DNA of 64,000 nt from assembly GCF_048007035.1 (NCBI RefSeq), contig NZ_CP180355.1, positions 4,836,001 through 4,900,000 on the forward strand, given 5' to 3'. Position 1 is the stretch's first letter. Every line of letters begins with the position of its first letter. This document shows positions 1 to 8,147 of this stretch, piece by piece. This DNA is from Imperialibacter sp963977595. Its GTDB lineage: Bacteria > Bacteroidota > Bacteroidia > Cytophagales > Cyclobacteriaceae. Below the pieces are notes generated by a model that saw nothing but the letters and a program-made list of their open reading frames with translations, made no database searches and was not told the origin of the DNA. The position numbers and the translations under genes are program-made.

Positions 1-1136
1 CAATCCAAATGCTCATTCACCACATCCAGCAAATACTCCTTCGGGTCGCTGGCGTATTGCCAAAACATGATGCCCGCCAAACCATTGTCGTTAACATATT
101 CACACTTAAGCTTCACAGAACTTTCATCATCGTATACCACCAGCTGGTTGTTCCCGGCATTGAAAAGATAGGGTGACTTGGCTGCATCATCCCAGTAGCG
201 AACGAACCCTGGCTTGGCCATCAGGCTGTCTTTGATGAACGTAAAGCCGCCACCTCTCATTACCTCGTCCCTGGGGCGAAGGATGCCCAGATTATCGCTG
301 CTTTTCATCGTCCAGCTACGGCCATAGAAGGGTACGCCCAGCACCAGCTTCTCAGCCGGCACGCCCTGCTCGATATAAGTTTTCACGGCTTTGTCGGCAG
401 AATTTTCTTTCTCATAGTTTTCGGAAGGATAGAGGTTGCTGTGGTGGCCCACTGTATCGCCGGCGACATAGAAATCGTAGGCCATGATGTTCACGAAGTC
501 GATATGTTTGGCTACGTCGCCCATGTTGGTGACTTCAAAAAGTCTTGGGAAGCATGGAAGAGCAGTAGACACAATGTATTTCTTGCCAGTGGTAACGGCC
601 AACGCATCCAGCTCCTTTCTGATGGCTTCAAACATCAGCGTAAAGTTTTCCCTGTCTTCATCTCTGAAAACATTGTCCTCACCTTTCAGGCCGGGATACT
701 CCCAGTCGATGTCGATACCATCCAGGTTGTAGTCGGACACGATTTTGGTGCCACTCTTCGCAAACTTTTCCCTGGAGCTGGCTGTAAGCACCGCATCGGA
801 AAAGTTTTCACTCCACGACCAGCCCCCGATGGAGATCACGATTTTCAGGTCAGGATTGTCCTTTTTCAGGTAGTTGAGCTTTCGAAAGTTGACGCTGTCA
901 GTTTCGAGGTTGGTTAACCAAGCCAGGCTGTCTTTTACGTCAACAAAGGCGTAGTTGATTATGGTGAGCTTGTTGGCGTCGATATCTTTTTCATCAAGCA
1001 AACCACGGAAGCCTGGTACGTAGCCGATGATTTCTTTATTTGAAGTGGGAGTTCCAACAGCTTCTTTGGGTGGCTCCTGGCGGCAGCTGTGAAATAGTAA
1101 GCAAAGTGCAAAGATGTAATAAAGCGACTTCTTCAT
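1..1136 (-). CDS. Glycoside hydrolase family 18 (chitinase-like), 3' end cut by window edge
   Basis: About 378 codons are visible from the ATG at 1136; the C-terminus lies beyond position 1. An N-terminal hydrophobic segment ending in a Cys (LLFHSC, residues 13-18) suggests an exported lipoprotein, although the lipobox is not canonical. The GH18 barrel is clear: the strand-3 motif SIGGWS at about residue 102 and the catalytic DxxDxDxE motif DGIDIDWE at residues 139-146, making Glu146 the expected acid. Family members hydrolyse beta-1,4-GlcNAc polymers by substrate-assisted catalysis. The chemistry class is well supported; the exact substrate (chitin, N-glycan core or peptidoglycan-like material) is not. 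The GH20 hexosaminidase at 41.2-43.8 kb could work downstream of it, but the two are not adjacent. Confidence 0.9.
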   Translation of the reverse strand, partial: MKKSLYYIFALCLLFHSCRQEPPKEAVGTPTSNKEIIGYVPGFRGLLDEKDIDANKLTIINYAFVDVKDSLAWLTNLETDSVNFRKLNYLKKDNPDLKIVISIGGWSWSENFSDAVLTASSREKFAKSGTKIVSDYNLDGIDIDWEYPGLKGEDNVFRDEDRENFTLMFEAIRKELDALAVTTGKKYIVSTALPCFPRLFEVTNMGDVAKHIDFVNIMAYDFYVAGDTVGHHSNLYPSENYEKENSADKAVKTYIEQGVPAEKLVLGVPFYGRSWTMKSSDNLGILRPRDEVMRGGGFTFIKDSLMAKPGFVRYWDDAAKSPYLFNAGNNQLVVYDDESSVKLKCEYVNDNGLAGIMFWQYASDPKEYLLDVVNEHLD

Positions 1137-1180
1137 AATGTTGAGACTAAAGATCATTTTGTCCTCAAGCCGGACGGGCT

Positions 1181-1206
1181 GTTACTTTTTCTTGACAAAA
1201 AGTAAC
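1181..1206. repeat. Perfect 10-bp inverted repeat, intergenic hairpin
   Basis: GTTACTTTTT (1181-1190) and AAAAAGTAAC (1197-1206) are exact inverted copies around a 6-nt loop, in the 210-nt gap between the GH18 gene and the DUF1080 gene, which are both on the minus strand. A second partial copy (AAGTAACCAAAAGTC) follows directly. From memory, similar sequences occur repeatedly between genes in Bacteroidota, so a dispersed intergenic repeat is the favoured reading. In the minus-strand transcript the second arm ends in a T run read as AAAAAG, so it is not a convincing terminator. Confidence 0.5.
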
Positions 1207-1346
1207 CAAAAGTCATCGAAAAATTAACGCACAGGCCAAAAAACGCACACCCTGCCGACATTTTTCGCCCTCCCTCCAGAGAGGTACCTGCTTTACGTAC
1301 CAGGCTTAGGAGTTTTTACTTTGGAAAACAATGACCCTTACCTAGA

Positions 1347-2114
1347 CTAAAAATCAGTATCGGCCTTCTTCAAATCCAATTCTTCAATCCAGATATTACG
1401 GTAGAACACGTCGTGGCCTTCTGCTTGTAGCTTAAGTCCGCCAGGCACGTCGGTGATGCCCTTGCCACCATCATTGCCGCCATCGATGCCTGAGTTAGGC
1501 CCGCCCCACACCTGGCTGATGACCTGATTGGTATGGGCTTTTTTGCCGTTGAAGTAAACCGTCACCATGGGCTGTTCGGTCAGCTTGCCGTCTTTGAAAC
1601 GAGCGGCACGGAAGACGATATCATACGAATTCCATTTCCCTAAACCATTGTAAGCGAAATAAGGAGATTCGGATTCGTTGATCACTGCACCCAAGCCATG
1701 GCTGGTAGAATCTCCATCCAGCACCTGGATTTCGTACCTGTTTTGCAGATAGACGCCGCTGTTGCCGCCGGGGTTGACAATGAGGAACTCTACATGAGCT
1801 CGAAAATCACGGAACTTTTTGTTGGTTACGATGTCTGCCGCACCATACTTGCCTCCGGCACCGGCAGGATCGTTGCTGCTCATGACGGTGCCACCGTCGA
1901 CCGGGTCTTTCACAATCTGCCATTTAATCGGCAGTTGGGCAGACAGTCTGGGGCCGTCCCAGTAGGTCCAGTTTTTATCCAGCATATCACGGGAGCCATC
2001 GAAGTAAACCACAGCTTTCTTGGTGGGCTTTGCGCCGACATTCATGTTGGACTGAGCGAAAATACTGGTTGCTGAAGCAGCCAGGAATAGGATCAGAAGG
2101 GCGTTCTTTTTCAT
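1347..2114 (-). CDS. DUF1080 (3-keto-disaccharide hydrolase-type) secreted protein
   Basis: 255 residues from the ATG at 2114. A start 24 nt upstream (2138) is possible, but the one at 2114 gives a normal signal peptide (MKKNALLILFLAASATSIFA, then Q). The body matches the DUF1080/PF06439 concanavalin-like fold, with typical segments FRAHVEFLIVNPGGNSGVY and YEIQVLDG in the middle and FYRNIWIEEL near the C-terminus. Members of this family hydrolyse 3-keto-glycosides or bind carbohydrate in the periplasm. It lies directly downstream of the SMP-30-like gene, so the two are probably co-transcribed and may act in one oxidised-sugar route. The specific substrate is not readable. Confidence 0.85.
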   Translation of the reverse strand: MKKNALLILFLAASATSIFAQSNMNVGAKPTKKAVVYFDGSRDMLDKNWTYWDGPRLSAQLPIKWQIVKDPVDGGTVMSSNDPAGAGGKYGAADIVTNKKFRDFRAHVEFLIVNPGGNSGVYLQNRYEIQVLDGDSTSHGLGAVINESESPYFAYNGLGKWNSYDIVFRAARFKDGKLTEQPMVTVYFNGKKAHTNQVISQVWGGPNSGIDGGNDGGKGITDVPGGLKLQAEGHDVFYRNIWIEELDLKKADTDF

Positions 2115-2138
2115 TATTTGTTGATTTGTTAGCTTCAA

Positions 2139-3047
2139 TTATTTCGCACCAGGAACATTCATTTTTACTCCATAAACAGCATCCATGGCTGTGATGAAAA
2201 GTGTTTTTCGGTCTTTGCCACCAAAGCACACATTGGCGGTCCAACCTTCATCGATGGGAATTTTTCCGATTTCAGCACCGGTCTCATCAAATATTGTGAC
2301 GCCTTTTCCCGTCAGGTAAATATTGCCCCAGCTGTCGATGGTCATGCCGTCGGAGCCCATAGCGGTGAATAACGTGCGGTTGGTGAGGGCCCCGTCTTTT
2401 TGAATGTCGTAGCGGTAGGTTTTTCGGTCACCAATGTCGGCTACGTAGAGGCTCTTGCCATCGGGGTTGCCAACGATGCCGTTAGGTTGCTTGAGTGTTT
2501 CATCCACTCGCTTCAATGTCTTCTTGTCGGGACTAAGGTAATACACGTGCTGGCCGTCCTGTTGCATGGCCGGATCTCTCGTCCAGTAGTCTCTTTTGTA
2601 CAAGGGGTCAGTGAAATAAATGCCGCCTTTTGCATCGATCCACAGATCGTTCGGGCCATTCAGGAGCTTGTTGTCATAGTTCTCAATAAGCACCTTGTGC
2701 TGTCCGTCCATGCTGAACGACCACATCTGATTGTCCATGTCGGCGCAGGCTACCAGGTTGCCTTTCTTGTCAAAATACAGGCCGTTGGAGCGGCCGGAAG
2801 CAGCAGCGAAGGTGCTTATTTCGCCCGAAGCTGCGTCCCAGCGGAGAATGGTGTTGTTGGGCTGGTCAGTGAAGTAAACGTTGCCGTTTTTGTCTGGTGT
2901 TGGCCCCTCGGTAAATTTATAGCCATCGCCAAGTAGCTCGACAGTTGCACCGGGTGCCAGCAGTGAGCGGAGGTCTGTTATCTGGGCTTGCACGACCCCT
3001 AGGAACAGGAATGAGCAGGCTAAAAATAGCGGTGAAGTTTTTTGCAT
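2139..3047 (-). CDS. SMP-30/gluconolactonase/LRE family secreted protein
   Basis: 302 residues with a signal peptide (MQKTSPLFLACSFLFLGVVQAQ). It is a six-bladed beta-propeller of the SMP-30/gluconolaconase family, with repeated blade motifs such as KFTEGPTPDKNGNVYFTDQ near the N-terminus, LLNGPNDLWIDAKGGIYFTD in the middle and QPNGIVGNPDGKSLYVAD further on. The E/N/D residues in these segments (EGP, GPNDL, PNGI) are those that bind the catalytic divalent metal in the family. Such enzymes open sugar lactones. It precedes the DUF1080 gene with only about 24 nt between them, consistent with a two-gene operon acting on oxidised sugars in the periplasm. Confidence 0.88.
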   Translation of the reverse strand: MQKTSPLFLACSFLFLGVVQAQITDLRSLLAPGATVELLGDGYKFTEGPTPDKNGNVYFTDQPNNTILRWDAASGEISTFAAASGRSNGLYFDKKGNLVACADMDNQMWSFSMDGQHKVLIENYDNKLLNGPNDLWIDAKGGIYFTDPLYKRDYWTRDPAMQQDGQHVYYLSPDKKTLKRVDETLKQPNGIVGNPDGKSLYVADIGDRKTYRYDIQKDGALTNRTLFTAMGSDGMTIDSWGNIYLTGKGVTIFDETGAEIGKIPIDEGWTANVCFGGKDRKTLFITAMDAVYGVKMNVPGAK

Positions 3048-3196
3048 AAGGAGTGTTTAAGTAGCAGTCATGAATTTCAACTTTTAAACTCAAAGAGAAA
3101 AGTGTTAGCTCAAAAGATACATGGAAGGTTGTATAATGCTTCTTATCAGCCATCTTTTCAAGGCAAAAAATGAACTACTGACTACAAGATATAATT

Positions 3197-3249
3197 TCAA
3201 TCATCCCTGCAAATTTAAAAATTTATTTTAAATTTGCAGGGATGATTGA
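3197..3249. repeat. 24-bp perfect inverted repeat spanning the start codon of the AAA_14 ATPase gene
   Basis: Positions 3197-3220 and 3226-3249 are exact reverse complements (24 pairs) around a 5-nt loop ATTTA. The right arm contains the ATG at 3242-3244, so in mRNA the start codon and its upstream region would be sequestered in a long hairpin; in DNA it would be a strong two-fold symmetric site. No T run follows, and the position at a gene start argues against a terminator. Confidence 0.85.
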
Positions 3250-4396
3250 GCGGCTTATAGAAAAGGATTACCTTACTTCTTTGGAAGAGTTTCCAGTTAC
3301 GGCCCTTATCGGTCCCAGGCAGGTGGGGAAAACTTCACTCGTCAAAAGTGCCTTCGTTGAAGCTGAAATGATTTATCTGGATCTTGAGAAGGATTCGGAT
3401 ATCAACAAGCTCCAGGATCCGGAGCTATTCTTTTCTGCTCATATCAATAAGACGATCATCCTCGACGAAATTCAGCACAAGCCGGAGCTTTTTCCATTGA
3501 TCAGGGCATTGGTAGACGAAAACCGAAGACCAGGCAGGTTTCTGGTGTTGGGGTCGGCTTCTCCGGCACTCTTGAAGCAAAGTTCTGAGAGTTTGGCAGG
3601 AAGGATCAATTACCTGGAAATGTCGCCGCTGAGCCTCATGGAGGTGAAACATAAGGTTTCGCTTGACAACCTGTGGATGTATGGAGCCTTTCCAGAGCCT
3701 GCTCTGTCGGGCAAAAGGGGTTTCGTTGAGCGGTGGTACCGAAGCTTTATCAACACCTATATTCAGCGGGATCTGCCCCTTTATGGCTTGCCTGCTGCGC
3801 CTCATGTTACCAGGCAATTGCTTCAGATGATTGCCTCCGTGCATGGTGGAATTTTGAACTATAGCGATCTGGCCAGGTCGATAGGGCTTACTGTGCCCAC
3901 TGTCAAAACGTATATGATGTTTTTGGAAAATGCGTTTTTGATTACACTGTTGCAACCATGGTATGCGAATGTGGGCAAAAGGATCGTAAAATCTCCCAAA
4001 GTATATATGCGTGACACTGGCGTTTTACATTACCTGTCCAATATTTCAACTTATGATAATCTGATAGGGCATATAGTGGCAGGGCGCTCCTGGGAGGGTT
4101 TTGTCATACATCAGGTGTTGATGATGCTTCGTGCCGATGATGAAGTGTACTTCTACAGGACGCAGGATGGAGCAGAAGTTGACCTGCTGGTTCGCAGAAA
4201 TGGCCGCTGGCTGTTGGCCGCTGAAATCAAGCTGACGAATTCTCCTGTGTTGACCAGGGGCAGCTACCTGGCAAAAGAGGACTTGCAAGTAGAAATACTT
4301 CACGTGATTACACCTGGTGCCGACAATTACAGGATTGCTGAAGGCGTGGAAGTAACCAGTTTAAACGCAATACTGACATTTTTGGCAAACAAGTAA
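3242..4396 (+). CDS. AAA_14 / DUF4143 ATPase (COG1373 family)
   Basis: 384 residues. The P-loop GPRQVGKTS is at residues 24-32 and Walker B IILDE at 72-76, followed by the family segment LVLGSASPALL. The C-terminal DUF4143 half carries RDTGVLHYL, then GRSWEGFVIH and a GAEVDLLV...AEIK arrangement that resembles the D and ExK residues of PD-(D/E)XK nuclease folds. Members are common in Bacteroidota and archaea; their cellular role is not firmly established. The start at 3242 fits the family N-terminus (MIERLIEKDYL...). The start codon sits inside a 24-bp palindrome, and another inverted repeat follows the stop. It stands alone between unrelated sugar-enzyme genes, so it may be a mobile or selfish cassette; that is inference. 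Confidence 0.92.
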   Translation: MIERLIEKDYLTSLEEFPVTALIGPRQVGKTSLVKSAFVEAEMIYLDLEKDSDINKLQDPELFFSAHINKTIILDEIQHKPELFPLIRALVDENRRPGRFLVLGSASPALLKQSSESLAGRINYLEMSPLSLMEVKHKVSLDNLWMYGAFPEPALSGKRGFVERWYRSFINTYIQRDLPLYGLPAAPHVTRQLLQMIASVHGGILNYSDLARSIGLTVPTVKTYMMFLENAFLITLLQPWYANVGKRIVKSPKVYMRDTGVLHYLSNISTYDNLIGHIVAGRSWEGFVIHQVLMMLRADDEVYFYRTQDGAEVDLLVRRNGRWLLAAEIKLTNSPVLTRGSYLAKEDLQVEILHVITPGADNYRIAEGVEVTSLNAILTFLANK

Positions 4397-4424
4397 GCAT
4401 CTTTTGAAGAAGGCCCAAAGATGC
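4397..4424. repeat. 8-bp inverted repeat directly after the AAA_14 stop codon
   Basis: GCATCTTT (4397-4404) and AAAGATGC (4417-4424) are exact inverted copies with a 12-nt loop, beginning at the first base after the TAA. There is no T run after it, so termination without Rho is not expected; it may protect or process the 3' end of the message. Confidence 0.5.
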
Positions 4425-4518
4425 AATAGGGTCATTCAGAGACAAAAGTAGCCTCACACATTAATTCTCATTGCATTTCCCGACTGCTTGTGCTATCCTG
4501 AGCTAACAACACACTATC

Positions 4519-6831
4519 ATGGTACTACGAATATTTACCTGCCTCATAGCTGTTTTCTTGGTTGGAGGCGGCATCAGTCCACTTTTGGCCCAAAAAAAGA
4601 GCAAACAAAAGAAGGAGAACAACTCGCCAGAGAAAATAATCCTTGCGGATAAAGAACAAACCCTCTACCGGATTGTCGTTCCGTCGGCAGCCACGGCCGA
4701 TGAACAAAAAGCTGCCAACGTATTGCAGGACTACCTGCTTCAAATTTCGGGGGCTGTGCTGCCGATTATCGAAGCTGACAGGAGCCGTAGCCGCTACGAG
4801 ATAGTGCTCGGGCAAAATGAAAGGCTGGGCGAGTTGGGGCTCCCCATCAACCTCAATGACCTGAAAGAAGACGGCTTCCTGATCAAGACTGATAGTCTGC
4901 GGTTGATTATCGCAGGGGGTAATGAAAAAGGGACGCTTTATGGTGTTTACAGCTTTCTGGAGAAGTACCTGGGATGCAGGATGTATTCACCGAAGGTGAA
5001 AGTGGTACCCAAACAGGCGACAATTGTGTTGGATAAAATTGACAACCTTCAGGTGCCGGTGATTGGCTTCAGGGATACCCACTACCGGGTCACTTGGGAC
5101 AAGGAATACACCGACTGGCACAAGCTTGACCACAATGCTAAGGGCGGCAGGCCTGACTGGGGCATGTGGGTGCACACCTTCAATGAGCTGGTGCCGCCAG
5201 ATGTATACTACGATGAACATCCTGAGTACTTCGCCATGATTAATGGCAAGAGGTTGCCTACGCAGCTATGCCTGACCAACCACGACGTGCTGGGCATCAC
5301 CATCCAGAACCTTCGTCGGAAAATTGCAGAAAACCCCGATGCCAAATACTGGTCCGTTAGTCAAAACGATAACCGGAATTTCTGCACCTGCGATAATTGC
5401 AGGGCCATTGATGACCGGGAGGGCTCGCCTTCGGGTTCCATCATCCAGTTTGTGAACCAGGTGGCGGATCAATTTCCCGACAAAATGATTTCTACCCTGG
5501 CCTACGAGTATGGCAGGGCAGCCCCCAAAACTTTGATTCCGAGAGACAATGTCAATATTATGCTTTGCAGCATTGAGGCTTACAGAGACAAACCCATTGA
5601 AGCAGACACCGCTAGTGCCGATTTTGTGAAAGATGTGCAGGACTGGGGCAAGATCGCCAAAGACATCATTGTTTGGGACTATGTGATCCAGTTCAATCAC
5701 CTGATCAGCCCTTTCCCAAATCTTCACACCCTCAAGCCGAATATTCAATTTTTTGCCAAAAACGGAGTAAATGCGCTCTTCGAGCAGGGCAATAGGGAAG
5801 TTGGAGGTGAATTTGCAGCCTTGAGGGCCTACCTGCTATCGAAGCTGATGTGGAACCCCGAAGAAGATGTAGCACTGCTGATGAATGATTTTCTTAACGG
5901 CTACTATGGAGCAGCTGCGAAGCCTATACAGCAATACATCGATGAAATGACGCAAGCACAGGCTGCTTCCAGCCAGCCGCTGAGGATTTTTGGTTCGCCC
6001 AACGAAGCGTCAACAAGTTACCTGTCGCCAGTGCTGATGGATAGGTATGCGGAACTGTTTGATCAGGCCGAGAAGTTAGTAGCTGACTCAGCCCAGCTAC
6101 TGGAGCGGGTGAGGATAGCCAGGCTTCCTCTGGAATATGCCTGGATGGAACAAGCAAAGAAAAAGTATGCAGGAGAAGGAGGGGTGTTTCAAAAAGCTGG
6201 AGATCGCTGGGAGGCCAGCACTAAGTTCCGGTCAAAAGTTGACGACTTCACTGACCTGTGTATTCGGGAAGGAGTGACCCAGGTAAAAGAATGGAGTACC
6301 TCGCCCGACGAATACAGAACAGCCAACTATCGCCTGTTGGCTCAGGGCATGAATGAGCATTTGGCCTACGGCAAAAAGGCGACATTTATTAGCCCGCCCA
6401 ATGACCACATTGCCAGGGAGCATGCCACCATGCTTACAGACGGCATTCGGGGTAGCCAGGACTACACCTACAACTGGTTTAGCTTTTCAGGACAAGATCT
6501 GGAAGTGGTGATCGACCTGGAGACAGTTCAACCCGTGCGCCGGATTGAGTCGGCTTATTTTCAATATGGCTTCTGGCTGCGGCTTTTTCCTAAAAAGGTG
6601 GACTACTTTATCTCCGCCGATGGCGAAAACTATTCTCTGGTAGGAAGTGTGAACAACACCTTGCCCATCGATCAATACGGAGGACAGCAGCGTGACTTCA
6701 TTGCAGAGTTTGCGCCACAAAATGCCCGGTATGTCAAAGTGAAGGCCCACACAATAGGCAACACACCAGGGTGGCACCCGGGAGCAGGCAGGCCAGCCAA
6801 TATGTTGATTGATGAGATCGTGGTGGAATAG
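4519..6831 (+). CDS. DUF4838 domain protein with C-terminal discoidin (F5/8 type C) domain
   Basis: 770 residues, exported (hydrophobic N-terminus ending SPLLAQ at about residue 25). Residues about 40-165 resemble the N-terminal accessory domain of GH67 alpha-glucuronidases (ADEQKAANVLQDYL, YGVYSFLEKYLGCR). The central 200-450 region is DUF4838, with the conserved WSVSQNDNRNFC and CTCDNCRAID segments that place acidic residues and paired cysteines at the presumed active site. The last 150 residues form a carbohydrate-binding discoidin-like fold (FSGQDLEVVIDLETVQPVRR, ARYVKVKAHTIG). This layout indicates a secreted glycoside hydrolase or polysaccharide-binding enzyme whose substrate is unknown to me. 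It is transcribed convergently with the VCBS-repeat gene downstream. Confidence 0.82.
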   Translation: MVLRIFTCLIAVFLVGGGISPLLAQKKSKQKKENNSPEKIILADKEQTLYRIVVPSAATADEQKAANVLQDYLLQISGAVLPIIEADRSRSRYEIVLGQNERLGELGLPINLNDLKEDGFLIKTDSLRLIIAGGNEKGTLYGVYSFLEKYLGCRMYSPKVKVVPKQATIVLDKIDNLQVPVIGFRDTHYRVTWDKEYTDWHKLDHNAKGGRPDWGMWVHTFNELVPPDVYYDEHPEYFAMINGKRLPTQLCLTNHDVLGITIQNLRRKIAENPDAKYWSVSQNDNRNFCTCDNCRAIDDREGSPSGSIIQFVNQVADQFPDKMISTLAYEYGRAAPKTLIPRDNVNIMLCSIEAYRDKPIEADTASADFVKDVQDWGKIAKDIIVWDYVIQFNHLISPFPNLHTLKPNIQFFAKNGVNALFEQGNREVGGEFAALRAYLLSKLMWNPEEDVALLMNDFLNGYYGAAAKPIQQYIDEMTQAQAASSQPLRIFGSPNEASTSYLSPVLMDRYAELFDQAEKLVADSAQLLERVRIARLPLEYAWMEQAKKKYAGEGGVFQKAGDRWEASTKFRSKVDDFTDLCIREGVTQVKEWSTSPDEYRTANYRLLAQGMNEHLAYGKKATFISPPNDHIAREHATMLTDGIRGSQDYTYNWFSFSGQDLEVVIDLETVQPVRRIESAYFQYGFWLRLFPKKVDYFISADGENYSLVGSVNNTLPIDQYGGQQRDFIAEFAPQNARYVKVKAHTIGNTPGWHPGAGRPANMLIDEIVVE

Positions 6832-6912
6832 CGCCGAAATTTGGCATGCCCGGAAGTGTTGGTGACTGTTCCGTCGTCATACGGCAATTGCCACTGGTGC
6901 ATGCCTTGAAAG

Positions 6913-8034
6913 CTATTTATTCCAGTAAATTTTCAGGTTGTTGCTGGCCCTTCCGGCGGCCACAATGTCCAGTTTGCCGTCGCCGTTCAAATCCATTACC
7001 TGCAAATCTTCGCAGGCCATCCCGTTGTCGTCGATCCACTGCGACTCCCATTTCCCTCCATTTCCTTGCTGATAGAGCTTGATACCTACCTTTCCCTCGG
7101 CATTGGGCACTCGCCATCCGGCAACGATTTGCTCATTACCGGTGCCAAGAAAATCGGCTACTGCCAGGGCGTGGCCTTCTTTCAATTGGTCGTCAAGCAC
7201 TGCCCTTGTCCTTTCGTTTCCAAGGTAGGCCACCACAGCATTTCCATGCATTGGCTCAATTGTGGCGAGGAGGCTATTACCGACCCGTATTTCTCCGGCT
7301 CCGTACTCCATTCCCGCTATCTTTTTGGCTGCCCCGGATGAGCTCTTACCTGCGAAATTCTGAATGACCCTCACACCCTCCTTGCCACCAAAATACAGGC
7401 TGCCACTCTTTGGCCCTGAAGCTGCCACATCCAGGTTGTGGGTCATGTGCATGTTGTTATCTAAAACCACGCTATTCCAGTCACCTTCAACGTTCTTTGG
7501 GTATTCGTAGGCGATGATTTTCACCCCGTCTCCTTCGCCTCCTTTGTTGTTTCTGCCGTGCAAAGGCACCACTATGAGGTGAAATTTACCGTTTGATGCC
7601 TTTGCCCAGCGCATCCGGTGAATGGTAGGCTCGTGTGGAAGCTCGACGGCCTTCCAAAGCTGAGTTCGATCTTCGGGTGCTATCAGGTAGTGAACGGAGC
7701 CCGATTGTTCTGCATTGCTGGTTTCGCCTGGGTTCCATTGGGCGCCAACGGCTACTTCTACTTTGCCATCTCCGGTGATGTCCATTGCCGCAATGCACAC
7801 ATTGTCCCGCTCGGTCAGGTTGTCGACCATAACAAACTTCTTCCAGTCGCCATTTCGGTACCAGACGAACTGCTTTTTGTCGGCCAGGAGAATGTCGGGC
7901 TTGCCATCGCCATCAACGTCGCCCAGTGCGATGCCGTAGCCAATCGCTACCTGGTCGTCAATTAACTGTGCCTCGAATGGGAGCTTGGGAGGTGTGGTAA
8001 ACACCAGAATGATGAGACTGAGGAAGTAAATCAT
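6913..8034 (-). CDS. FG-GAP/VCBS-repeat secreted protein
   Basis: 373 residues with a short N-terminal signal (MIYFLSLIILVFTTPP). At least three calcium-binding DxDxDGxxD loops of integrin-like FG-GAP/VCBS blades are visible: DVDGDGKPDIL near residue 40, DITGDGKVEV near 90 and DLNGDGKLDIV near the C-terminus, consistent with a seven-bladed beta-propeller. The central part is divergent. No catalytic motif is seen. Such proteins occur next to sugar-active enzymes in Bacteroidota and may bind glycans, lyases or surface partners. The gene is separated from the upstream DUF4097 gene by a terminator-like hairpin, so it is probably a separate transcript. Confidence 0.85.
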   Translation of the reverse strand: MIYFLSLIILVFTTPPKLPFEAQLIDDQVAIGYGIALGDVDGDGKPDILLADKKQFVWYRNGDWKKFVMVDNLTERDNVCIAAMDITGDGKVEVAVGAQWNPGETSNAEQSGSVHYLIAPEDRTQLWKAVELPHEPTIHRMRWAKASNGKFHLIVVPLHGRNNKGGEGDGVKIIAYEYPKNVEGDWNSVVLDNNMHMTHNLDVAASGPKSGSLYFGGKEGVRVIQNFAGKSSSGAAKKIAGMEYGAGEIRVGNSLLATIEPMHGNAVVAYLGNERTRAVLDDQLKEGHALAVADFLGTGNEQIVAGWRVPNAEGKVGIKLYQQGNGGKWESQWIDDNGMACEDLQVMDLNGDGKLDIVAAGRASNNLKIYWNK

Positions 8035-8052
8035 GGCGTATGTTCTTTACAT

Positions 8053-8090
8053 GGAAAAAGCAACAACCCGGCTGCTGAGCTCCGGGTTGT
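8053..8090 (-). terminator. Rho-independent terminator after the DUF4097 gene
   Basis: ACAACCCGG (8063-8071) and CCGGGTTGT (8082-8090) form a 9-bp stem with a 10-nt loop. On the minus strand it is followed by TGCTTTTTCC, a short T run. It lies 58 nt after the stop of the DUF4097 gene. Confidence 0.7.
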
Positions 8091-8147
8091 GGGCTATTTG
8101 CAAATGAAAATACGAGTTTCTTATCGAAATACGGAGCAAACCGGCAA

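Noticed and set aside
3197..3249. Invertible promoter flanked by inverted repeats
   Set aside because: Only 5 nt separate the arms, so there is no segment to invert.
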